From: Chryseobacterium nepalense
GTDB taxonomy: Bacteria > Bacteroidota > Bacteroidia > Flavobacteriales > Weeksellaceae
Direction of reading: 5' to 3'
Assembly: GCF_023195755.1 (NCBI RefSeq)
Contig: NZ_CP096203.1
Coordinates: forward strand, 372,001 to 436,000
Length of the DNA: 64,000 nucleotides
The notes under the pieces were generated by a model. That model was given only the letters and a program-made list of their open reading frames with translations, made no database searches and had not been told where the DNA came from. Shown here piece by piece: positions 8,331-16,537 of this stretch; position 1 is the first letter of the stretch, and every line of letters begins with the position of its first letter. The position numbers and the translations under genes were made by a program.

Positions 8331-10718
8331 ATGAACCGAAAAATCTCCATTATCGTATTCGCATTTTCATCATTTACTTTTGCACAGGTAAATAAGAAAA
8401 TTCAGTATTTCCTGCTGAGAGATGTAAAGCTGTCGGAAAGTGTTTTTAACAAAGCCATGAAGGCTGATAAAAATTATATGATGTCTATGGAACCAGACAG
8501 GTTGCTGGCTCCTTATCTCAGGGAAGCAGGCTTGCAGCCAAAAGCTGAAAATTATCCGAACTGGGAAAATACAGGCCTGGACGGACATATCGGAGGACAC
8601 TATATTTCTGCACTCTCATTAATGTATGCTTCAACAGGAGATCCAAAGGTTAAGCAGAGACTCGATTATATGATTGATGAGCTTGACCGTTGCCAGCAAT
8701 CATCCGTAAACGGTTATCTTTCAGGGGTACCTTCGGGTAAAAAAATCTGGAAAGAAATTTCGGAGGGAAATATTCGCGCTTCAGGTTTTGGATTGAACGA
8801 CCGCTGGGTACCTTTATACAATATTCACAAAATTTATGCAGGGCTCCGCGATGCCTATTGGTATGGCGGAAGTGAAAAGGCAAAAAAAATGTTGGTACAA
8901 CTTACCGACTGGATGATGAATGAAGTTTCCGGACTTTCAGATGAACAGATTCAGGAGATGCTTCGCAGCGAACATGGGGGACTGAATGAAGTTTTCGCTG
9001 ATGTGTATGAAATTACCGGAAATAAAAAATATCTTCAGCTTGCCCACAGATTTTCACATCAGGCCATTCTAAATCCACTGCTTTTAGGAGAAGATAAGCT
9101 TACAGGAATTCACGCCAATACCCAAATTCCAAAAGTAATAGGCTACAAACGAATTGCAGATCTCGAAAACAATGTGCAGTGGAGCAATGCTGCAGATTTT
9201 TTCTGGCACAATGTCACTGAAAAAAGATCTTCCGTTATCGGTGGAAACAGCGTCAGTGAGCATTTTAATCCCGTTAATGATTTCAGCAGCATGATTAAAA
9301 GCATTGAAGGTCCCGAAACCTGCAACACCTACAACATGCTGAAACTTACCAAAGAGCTTTTCGCAACTTTGCCCAAGTCATATTATATGGATTATTATGA
9401 GCGCGCGCTCTATAATCATATTCTTTCTACTGAAAATTATGATAAAGGAGGATTTGTGTATTTTACACCGATGCGCCCCGGTCATTACCGTGTATACTCA
9501 CAGCCGCAGACAAGTTTCTGGTGCTGTGTAGGTTCCGGACTGGAAAATCACGCCAAGTATGGTGAAATGATTTATGCTCATTCTGATAATGATCTTTATG
9601 TTAATCTTTTCATTCCATCAACACTTAAATGGGCAGAAAAGAAAATCCTGATCAGACAGGAAAATAACTTTCCTGAAACTCCATTTACCAAACTGATTGT
9701 TGATCTGGCCGGAAAAGGAAATTTTAACCTTAAACTAAGATCTCCGCAATGGACAAATCCTTCTGAAGTAAACATTTCAATTAACGGGAAAAAGCAAAAT
9801 GTACAGCCGGATGGCAACGGTTATTTTACTTTAACTAAGAAATGGAAAAAAGAAGATGTGATCGAAATGAATCTTCCGATGCATCTTTCTGCAGAGCAAT
9901 TGCCTGATAAATCAGATTATTATGCCTTTAAATACGGGCCTGTTGTTCTTGCTGCAACATATGGAACCGAAGATCAACAAGGATTATTAGCTGATGACAG
10001 CCGCGGCGGACACATTGCGCATGGTCCGCAGATTCCGTTGAATGAAATTCCGGTTATTTTAGGAAATAATCAGGAAGTTATCAATCATGTAAAACCGGTT
10101 GAAAATAAAAATCTTACATTCAGTCTCACAGGTTTATATCCGGAAGAAAAATTTGGTAAAGGTTTTCAGCTGGTGCCGTTTTACAAGATTCAGGAAGAAA
10201 GATATATTTTGTACTGGCCGCAGGCTGATCAGGATAAAATTGAATCTATCCAGAAAAAGAAAGCGGAAGAAGAAGCTGAAACCCGAAAACTTGATCTCAT
10301 TACGGTCGATAAAATTCAGTTGGGTGAGCAGCAACCGGAGTCTGATCATTATTTTGAAAGCAAAGATTCCAACACGGGGTATATGGAAGACCGTCATTTC
10401 CGGGATGCAAAAGGATGGTTCAGTTACCGAATGAAAAATCCGGGTAAGAATGCTGCTTATTTGTACATTTTATATTTTGATGCGAATGCCAACCGGTCTT
10501 TGAATGTAGAGATCAACGGCAAAAATGTATCGGCAAAAAAACTGGAAGGAAAAGCCGGAAACTCACCTCAATATCTGCTTTTACCGATTCCTGAAACAGA
10601 AAAGAATAAAGAAATCCTTAGTGTAAAATTTTTTGCAGAAGAACAGATGACCACTTCAAAAATCATTGAAGTACGTTTGCTGACGCAGAACTATCAAAAG
10701 TCTGTCAATAAAAATTAA
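8331..10718 (+). CDS. GH127 beta-L-arabinofuranosidase
   Basis: 795 aa with a Sec signal peptide ending around FTFAQ, so exported. This is the GH127 (DUF1680) family, which removes beta-L-arabinofuranose in retaining mode using a zinc-bound cysteine. The expected metal site is intact: E329 and C331 in GPETCNTYNM, and C398-C399 in FWCCVGSGLENHAK, matching E338/C340/C417/C418 of HypBA1. An (alpha/alpha)6 barrel should fill the first two thirds, with beta-sandwich domains after residue 430. The C-terminal 180 residues include a Lys/Glu-rich linker (IESIQKKKAEEEAETRKL) and a further beta domain. It is first of six co-oriented xylan and arabinan genes. Confidence 0.93.
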   Translation: MNRKISIIVFAFSSFTFAQVNKKIQYFLLRDVKLSESVFNKAMKADKNYMMSMEPDRLLAPYLREAGLQPKAENYPNWENTGLDGHIGGHYISALSLMYASTGDPKVKQRLDYMIDELDRCQQSSVNGYLSGVPSGKKIWKEISEGNIRASGFGLNDRWVPLYNIHKIYAGLRDAYWYGGSEKAKKMLVQLTDWMMNEVSGLSDEQIQEMLRSEHGGLNEVFADVYEITGNKKYLQLAHRFSHQAILNPLLLGEDKLTGIHANTQIPKVIGYKRIADLENNVQWSNAADFFWHNVTEKRSSVIGGNSVSEHFNPVNDFSSMIKSIEGPETCNTYNMLKLTKELFATLPKSYYMDYYERALYNHILSTENYDKGGFVYFTPMRPGHYRVYSQPQTSFWCCVGSGLENHAKYGEMIYAHSDNDLYVNLFIPSTLKWAEKKILIRQENNFPETPFTKLIVDLAGKGNFNLKLRSPQWTNPSEVNISINGKKQNVQPDGNGYFTLTKKWKKEDVIEMNLPMHLSAEQLPDKSDYYAFKYGPVVLAATYGTEDQQGLLADDSRGGHIAHGPQIPLNEIPVILGNNQEVINHVKPVENKNLTFSLTGLYPEEKFGKGFQLVPFYKIQEERYILYWPQADQDKIESIQKKKAEEEAETRKLDLITVDKIQLGEQQPESDHYFESKDSNTGYMEDRHFRDAKGWFSYRMKNPGKNAAYLYILYFDANANRSLNVEINGKNVSAKKLEGKAGNSPQYLLLPIPETEKNKEILSVKFFAEEQMTTSKIIEVRLLTQNYQKSVNKN

Positions 10719-10728
10719 AGATTAACCC

Positions 10729-12636
10729 ATGAAAAGATATTGCTCAAAATTATTTCTAATAATAGCCATTTTCAGCGCCTGTTTATTTGATGCTAAAGTA
10801 AGGCTTCCTGCACTGGTTTCAGACGGAATGATACTCCAAAGGAACCAGAAGCTTAAAATCTGGGGCTATGCGGATGCCGGAGAAAAGGTATATATTAAAT
10901 TTTTAAATAAAACGTATTCAGCGACAGCAGATAATTCAGGAAACTGGAACATTATGCTTCCTGAACTTAAAGCCGGTGGACCGTTTGTGATGACCATAAA
11001 CGATATTACGCTTAAAGATATTTTAATCGGAGATGTTTGGGTTGCATCCGGACAATCGAATATGGAACTTCCTATGAGACGTCTAAAACCGCTGTATGGA
11101 GAGGAAATGAAAACAGTAAATAATCAGAATATCAGGTTTTTTACGGTTCCGCAGAAATACAATTTTAAAGCAGCGCAGAATGATCTTGACGGCGGAAAAT
11201 GGGAAAGCACCAATCCACAGACCATTCAGAATTTTTCGGGTGTAGCTTATTTTTTTGCTAAAAATCTGTATGAAAGAAATAAAGTTCCTGTAGGGATCAT
11301 TCACACAAGTTTGGGAGGTTCTCCGGTTCAGGCGTGGATGGATGCGAATTCCCTTAAAAAATATCCTGAATATCTGGAAGAAGCTGAAAAATGGAAAAAT
11401 GATGATTTGATAAAATCTACAGAATCCAACGAACAGGCTTTAAGCAGAGCCTGGTATACAGAGCTTGATCAGAGTGATATTGGTTTAAACCAGCACTGGG
11501 AAAATTTTGATCTTAATGATTCATCATGGAAAACAATGAATGTTCCGGGATCATGGGAAGATCAGGAAGGACCCTTTGAAGGTTCGGTATGGTTCAGAAA
11601 AGAGATCACACTGTCAAAAAGTGAGGCAGGAAAAGCAGCTTTCCTGAATCTTGGTAGAATAAAAGATGCGGATGTGACTTATATCAACGGTGTGAAAGTA
11701 GGAAATGTTACCTATGAATATCCACCGAGATGGTATGATATTCCTGCTGGCGTTTTAAAAGAAGGTAAAAATAGTATTGCCGTAAGAATCACCAACGGAA
11801 GCGGAAAAGGACAGTTTATCGCTGACAAACCGTATTATCTTGAAATCGGCGGAAAGAAAATCGATCTTACAGGTTCATGGAAATATAAAATAGGTGCAAA
11901 AATGGAGAAAATGGCTCCGGGTCAGACATTCATCCGCTGGAAACCGACCGGGCTGTACAATTCTATGATCAATCCGTTGATTAACTATAAAGTAAAAGGA
12001 TTTCTTTGGTATCAGGGCGAAAGCAACACCGGAAAACCGAAAGAATATGGTGATCTTTTAACGACAATGATCAACGACTGGCGTTCTAAATGGGAAGAAA
12101 AAGAGGCACCGTTCCTGATCGTTCAGCTTGCAAATTTTATGGAAGCTAAAAATCAGCCTGTCGAAAGCAACTGGGCAGAACTCAGAGATCAGCAGCGTAA
12201 AGTTTCGCTCAATGTTCCGCAAACCGGACTTGCCGTAATCATCGATGTTGGAGAATGGAACGATATTCATCCTCTTGATAAAAAAACAGTGGGCGACAGG
12301 TTAGCATTGCAGGCATTGAAAATTGCTGATAAAAAAGATATTGTTGCAGACGGACCTGTTTATCAGACCATGAAAATTGAAGGAAATAAGATTATGCTTT
12401 CATTTAAAAAAGGAACCGATGATTTTGCTCCTGTTTCGGAATTAAAAGGTTTTGCAATAGCAGGTAAAGACAGAAAATACCAGTGGGCAAAAGCGAAAAC
12501 AGAAGGTAAAAATATTATTGTCTGGAATGATGAAATTAAAGATCCCGTTTCAGTTCGCTACGACTGGGCAGACAATCCTGACGGAAATTTAAAAAACAAA
12601 TCAGGTCTTCCGGCTTCATCCTTCACTACAGAATAA
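10729..12636 (+). CDS. SASA-domain (sialate O-acetylesterase-like) esterase
   Basis: 635 aa, exported by a signal peptide (about residues 1-22). The family removes O-acetyl groups from sugars. The SGNH-type nucleophile motif GQSNM is at about residue 110, KGFLWYQGESNT near 425, and the catalytic His segment DIHPLDKKTVGDRLA near 510. Residues 240-390 form a GH2-like jelly-roll insert (DSSWKTMNVPGSW...GSVWFRKEITL), common in this family. Beside GH10, GH43 and GH67 the natural substrate is more likely acetylated xylan than sialic acid; this is inferred from the neighbourhood. It starts 10 nt after GH127. Confidence 0.88.
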   Translation: MKRYCSKLFLIIAIFSACLFDAKVRLPALVSDGMILQRNQKLKIWGYADAGEKVYIKFLNKTYSATADNSGNWNIMLPELKAGGPFVMTINDITLKDILIGDVWVASGQSNMELPMRRLKPLYGEEMKTVNNQNIRFFTVPQKYNFKAAQNDLDGGKWESTNPQTIQNFSGVAYFFAKNLYERNKVPVGIIHTSLGGSPVQAWMDANSLKKYPEYLEEAEKWKNDDLIKSTESNEQALSRAWYTELDQSDIGLNQHWENFDLNDSSWKTMNVPGSWEDQEGPFEGSVWFRKEITLSKSEAGKAAFLNLGRIKDADVTYINGVKVGNVTYEYPPRWYDIPAGVLKEGKNSIAVRITNGSGKGQFIADKPYYLEIGGKKIDLTGSWKYKIGAKMEKMAPGQTFIRWKPTGLYNSMINPLINYKVKGFLWYQGESNTGKPKEYGDLLTTMINDWRSKWEEKEAPFLIVQLANFMEAKNQPVESNWAELRDQQRKVSLNVPQTGLAVIIDVGEWNDIHPLDKKTVGDRLALQALKIADKKDIVADGPVYQTMKIEGNKIMLSFKKGTDDFAPVSELKGFAIAGKDRKYQWAKAKTEGKNIIVWNDEIKDPVSVRYDWADNPDGNLKNKSGLPASSFTTE

Positions 12637-12759
12637 AATTAAAAAAAATCATATACAATTTATAGTTTGAGAAACAGATTAGAAAATCTATGATCTGTCA
12701 GTCTATCATCTATAATCATTTATCATTAATCAATCATCTACTAATACATCTACAACGAT

Positions 12760-14205
12760 ATGAACAATCCATCACAGAAAATATCTGTCATCGAAAAAAT
12801 AGGCTACAGCCTGGGAGATCTTGCTGCCAATCTTGTTTTTCAGACTTTGGTAACCTATCTCGCTTATTTTTATACGGATATTTACGGACTAAAAGCAGAG
12901 GATGCATCAGTCATAACATTGATAGTAGGATTAATTGCCGGCTTCGGGTTCAATCCGATGGTAGGAGCTTTGGCAGACCGTACTGCAACAAGATGGGGGA
13001 AATTCCGTCCGTGGATTCTTTTCACGTCTGTTCCGCTTGGGATTACTGCTTTGTTAGCTTTCAGTACACCCGATTTTTCTTATAAAGGTAAAATGATCTA
13101 CGCTGCAGCAACGTACTCCTTGTTACTGTTGTTATATGCAGCGAATAACCTGCCGTACGCAGCACTAAGCGGTGTTATTACGGGAGATATGTCAGAACGT
13201 AACAGTATTTCTTCTTACCGTTTTGTGGCGGTGATGTTTGCCCAGTTTTTCGTTCAGGTATTTATGTTGCCAATCATTTTATCTGTAGGAAATGGAGATA
13301 AAGCTGCCGGTATCGAAACGGTAATGACCTGGCTTGCGATAATTGGCTCCGTAATGTTGCTGATTACCTTTTTCACTACCAAAGAAAGAATCATCCCAAA
13401 ACCTGAACAGAAATCAACCTTAAAAGAAGATTTAAAAGATGTTTTCCAAAACAGGCCATGGATTATTATGCTTACTGTTACAGCTTTCATTTTCATAACC
13501 CTGGCGATGAAAGGCGGCGCTTATGTGTATTACTTTAACAATTATGTGGATGAAGCTTCTCTTAAAAGCTTTATTTCACCCATTACCACATTTTTTAACT
13601 CGGTAGGAATGAATTTCTTCGGTGAAGATCCTAAGTCTGCCGGTTTCGGATTGTTTAATGCGGGAGGAATCATTATGATGATCGTTGGAATTACTTTTTC
13701 CAAAAGGTTTGCCGATAAATACGGAAAGCGTGATACCTTCATCGCATCGCTGTTTATTTCCACTTTATTTGTTCTGTTCTTTGTTTTTTATCCTCCGAAA
13801 GCAGTAGGAATAATGTTCCTTTCTCAGATTTTGCACGGATTCTTTTACGGAATCAGTACTCCTTTACTTTGGGCTATGATTGCAGATGTAGCCGATTATT
13901 CCGAGTGGAAAAACAACAGGAGAGCCACCGCTATTATCTTTTCTGCCATGATGGTAGGTTTGAAGGTAGGTTTAAGCATCGGAAGCTCATTGGTAGCATT
14001 GATTATCGGTAAGTACGGATATATTTCTACGGAGGGTACGGAAAATGTGGTTCAGCCTGAAACGGTGGCTGCAGGAGCTAAAATGCTGGTAAGCGTTTTT
14101 CCTTCGATTCCTTTTTTCATCGCATGCGGATTACTTTTATTCTATAAAATCAATAAAAAAATGGAAGTTCAGATCGAAAAAGATCTGGCGGAAAGAAGAA
14201 AATAA
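12760..14205 (+). CDS. GPH-family glycoside/pentoside symporter
   Basis: 481 aa, about 12 membrane segments. It matches the glycoside-pentoside-hexuronide:cation group of the MFS: an N-terminus KIGYSLGDLAANLVFQ, and NPMVGALADRTATRWGKFRPWIL between helices 2 and 3. Neighbours (GH10 exported, GH43 without a signal peptide) imply import of xylo-oligosaccharides. The stop is 1 nt before the GH10 start, so the two are coupled. The 123-nt upstream gap is low-complexity AT sequence. Confidence 0.92.
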   Translation: MNNPSQKISVIEKIGYSLGDLAANLVFQTLVTYLAYFYTDIYGLKAEDASVITLIVGLIAGFGFNPMVGALADRTATRWGKFRPWILFTSVPLGITALLAFSTPDFSYKGKMIYAAATYSLLLLLYAANNLPYAALSGVITGDMSERNSISSYRFVAVMFAQFFVQVFMLPIILSVGNGDKAAGIETVMTWLAIIGSVMLLITFFTTKERIIPKPEQKSTLKEDLKDVFQNRPWIIMLTVTAFIFITLAMKGGAYVYYFNNYVDEASLKSFISPITTFFNSVGMNFFGEDPKSAGFGLFNAGGIIMMIVGITFSKRFADKYGKRDTFIASLFISTLFVLFFVFYPPKAVGIMFLSQILHGFFYGISTPLLWAMIADVADYSEWKNNRRATAIIFSAMMVGLKVGLSIGSSLVALIIGKYGYISTEGTENVVQPETVAAGAKMLVSVFPSIPFFIACGLLLFYKINKKMEVQIEKDLAERRK

Positions 14206-14206
14206 T

Positions 14207-15328
14207 ATGACTATGAAACGAATAATTACATTAGGCTTAATAATGCTGGCCGCATCAAATGCAGTCGCTCAAAAAACAGGAAATTCTCTGAAAAAAGCTT
14301 TTAAAGATAAATTTTATATCGGTACAGCCATGAGTCTTCCGCAAATCAACGGAACGGATGTGAAATCAGATCAGATTATCGCTTCACAATTCAGCTCTAT
14401 TGTGGCGGAAAACTGTATGAAATCCATGTTTCTGCAGCCTCAGGAAGGAAAATTCTTTTTTGATGACGCCGACCGCTTTGTGGCTTTTGGTGAAAAGAAT
14501 AAAATGTTTATCATCGGTCATACCCTGATCTGGCATTCACAGTTGCCAAAATGGTTTTTTGTGGACAAAGACGGGAAAGATGTTTCTGCTGAGGTGTTGA
14601 AACAACGAATGAAAAATCACATTACAACCGTTGTTTCAAGATACAAAGGCCGCGTGAAAGGTTGGGACGTAGTCAATGAAGCCATCATGGAAGACGGAAC
14701 GTACAGAAAAAGTAAGTTTTATGAAATCCTTGGCGAGGAATTTATCCCTTTGGCATTCCAATACGCTCAGGAAGCTGATCCGAATGCTGAACTGTATTAC
14801 AATGATTATAATGAATGGTATCCTGAAAAGGTAAAGACAGTTATTAATATCGTTAAAAAAATGAAATCCAGAGGAATAAGAGTTGATGGTGTAGGAATGC
14901 AGACACACGTTGGCCTGGATACTCCGAAACTGGCGGAATATGAAAAAGCGATAACAGATTATGCATCCGCCGGAGTAAAAGTAAATATTACTGAAATGGA
15001 CATCAGTGCGCTGCCTTCACCTTGGGGAACTTCTGCCAACGTCTCAGATACGGTAAAATATCAGGCGAAGATGAATCCTTACACCAAAGGTCTTCCTGAA
15101 AATATAGAGAAAGAATGGGAAAATCGTTATCTTGATTTCTTCCGTCTTTTCATCAAACACGAAGACAAAATCAGAAGAGTGACGTTGTGGGGTGTTACCG
15201 ATAAACAATCATGGAAAAATGATTTCCCGGTAAAAGGCAGAACCGATTATCCTTTACTTTTCGACCGTAATTTTAAAGCAAAACCAGTGGTTGAAAAAAT
15301 TATTCAATTAACAAAAGAGAAAAAATAA
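14207..15328 (+). CDS. GH10 endo-1,4-beta-xylanase
   Basis: 373 aa with a signal peptide ending NAVAQ, so exported. Single-domain GH10 of normal length. Acid/base E158 is in WDVVNEA and nucleophile E263 in NITEMDI; the substrate-binding motifs HTLIWHSQLPKW and TLWGVTDKQSW are intact. It cuts the xylan backbone to oligomers for the adjacent GPH carrier. ATG 14213 is an alternative start that loses two residues. No carbohydrate-binding module or T9SS sorting domain is attached. Confidence 0.96.
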   Translation: MTMKRIITLGLIMLAASNAVAQKTGNSLKKAFKDKFYIGTAMSLPQINGTDVKSDQIIASQFSSIVAENCMKSMFLQPQEGKFFFDDADRFVAFGEKNKMFIIGHTLIWHSQLPKWFFVDKDGKDVSAEVLKQRMKNHITTVVSRYKGRVKGWDVVNEAIMEDGTYRKSKFYEILGEEFIPLAFQYAQEADPNAELYYNDYNEWYPEKVKTVINIVKKMKSRGIRVDGVGMQTHVGLDTPKLAEYEKAITDYASAGVKVNITEMDISALPSPWGTSANVSDTVKYQAKMNPYTKGLPENIEKEWENRYLDFFRLFIKHEDKIRRVTLWGVTDKQSWKNDFPVKGRTDYPLLFDRNFKAKPVVEKIIQLTKEKK

Positions 15329-15345
15329 ATAATAAATCATTATTT

Positions 15346-15401
15346 ATCAATTATCAATTATCAATTATCAATTATCAATTATCAATTATCAATTATCAAT
15401 C
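15346..15401 (+). repeat. 7-bp tandem repeat (ATCAATT)8
   Basis: Seven perfect ATCAATT units and an eighth ending in C fill the gap between GH10 and GH43, 25 nt before the GH43 start. The array is AT-rich, and its copy number would be expected to vary. Confidence 0.9.
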
Positions 15402-15425
15402 TATTATCTAAAAGTCTAAACTAAA

Positions 15426-16400
15426 ATGAACAAAGCAAAATATCTATTCCCGAACGACTATATGGCAGACCCTTCTGTCCATGTTTTTGAGGGGAAAATT
15501 TATATCTATCCTTCCCACGACCGCGAAAGCGGAATTGAAGAAAATGATAACGGAGATCACTTTGATATGAATGATTACCATGTATTTTCTTTAGATGATG
15601 TAGAAAACGGAGAAATTACGGATCATGGTGTGGTGCTTTCCGTTAAAGATATTCCATGGTCGGGGAGACAGCTCTGGGACTGCGATGTTGCTTTTAAAAA
15701 TGGCAAATATTTTATGTACTTTCCCTTGAAAGACAAAAACGATATCTTCAGAATCGGGGTTGCGGTGAGTGACAAACCTTACGGACCTTTCGTCCCTGAA
15801 AAACACCCAATGATGGGAAGCTACAGCATCGATCCTTGTATTTTTGAAGAAGATGGAAAACATTATATGTATTTCGGAGGGATCTGGGGCGGACAGCTTC
15901 AGCGTTACCGAAATAATAAAGCCCTGGAATCTGCCGTAATTCCTCAGGATGATGAGCCTGCCATTCCGTCCAAAGTTGCTTTGTTAAGCGACAATATGCT
16001 GGAATTTGGTGAAGAACCTAAAGACATTCTTATCCTCGACGAAAAGGGAAATCCGCTTCTTCACGGAGACAAACACCGTTTCTTTGAAGCTTCCTGGATG
16101 CACAAATACAACAGTAAATATTATTTTTCGTATTCAACCGGTGACACTCATCTGCTTTGTTATGCAACCGGAGATAATCCTTACGGACCATTCACTTTTC
16201 AGGGTGAAATTTTAACACCGGTAGTAGGCTGGACTACCCATCATAGTATTGTTGAATTTAAAGGGAAATGGTACCTGTTTTTTCACGACAGTGTTCCGAG
16301 CGGAGGAAGAACATGGCTCAGAAGCATGAAGGTTGTAGAAATTGAATATGATGAAAACGGTAAAATAAAAACCATCGAAGGATTGGACGAAAATCAGTAA
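15426..16400 (+). CDS. GH43 beta-xylosidase/arabinofuranosidase
   Basis: 324 aa, a single five-bladed propeller with no signal peptide, so probably cytoplasmic. The three family carboxylates are visible: base D15 in YMADPSV, pKa modulator D136 in YSIDPCIF, and acid E221 in RFFEASWMHKY. Inverting hydrolysis of xylo-oligosaccharides or arabinosyl side chains is expected after uptake by the GPH symporter. Exact specificity cannot be read from sequence. It shares the GH10 transcript unless the tandem repeat upstream interferes. Confidence 0.92.
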   Translation: MNKAKYLFPNDYMADPSVHVFEGKIYIYPSHDRESGIEENDNGDHFDMNDYHVFSLDDVENGEITDHGVVLSVKDIPWSGRQLWDCDVAFKNGKYFMYFPLKDKNDIFRIGVAVSDKPYGPFVPEKHPMMGSYSIDPCIFEEDGKHYMYFGGIWGGQLQRYRNNKALESAVIPQDDEPAIPSKVALLSDNMLEFGEEPKDILILDEKGNPLLHGDKHRFFEASWMHKYNSKYYFSYSTGDTHLLCYATGDNPYGPFTFQGEILTPVVGWTTHHSIVEFKGKWYLFFHDSVPSGGRTWLRSMKVVEIEYDENGKIKTIEGLDENQ

Positions 16401-16463
16401 AATGCAATCAACTTTGTCAAAATTCTGAACTTTGACAAAGTTTTTAAACCAATTTCACACGCG

Positions 16464-16508
16464 GAACCCGAAGGGTTCAATAACAATAGCCGTAGTTGAA
16501 ACCTATGG
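16464..16508 (+). repeat. Twin-hairpin repeat, copy 3
   Basis: Same construction as the copies at 16 and 853: GAACCC-GAA-GGGTTC, an 11-nt spacer, then CCGTAGTT-GAA-ACCTATGG with one mismatch in the second stem. The terminal ATG (16505) is in frame with the GH67 gene. Confidence 0.72.
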
Positions 16509-16537
16509 AATTTAAATTAAATGTTAAAAAAATTGCC

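Noticed and set aside
12690..13085. 131-codon ORF overlapping the start of the GPH symporter.
   Set aside because: It is out of frame with the symporter, whose helices and family motifs are clear, and its translation is unlike a real protein.
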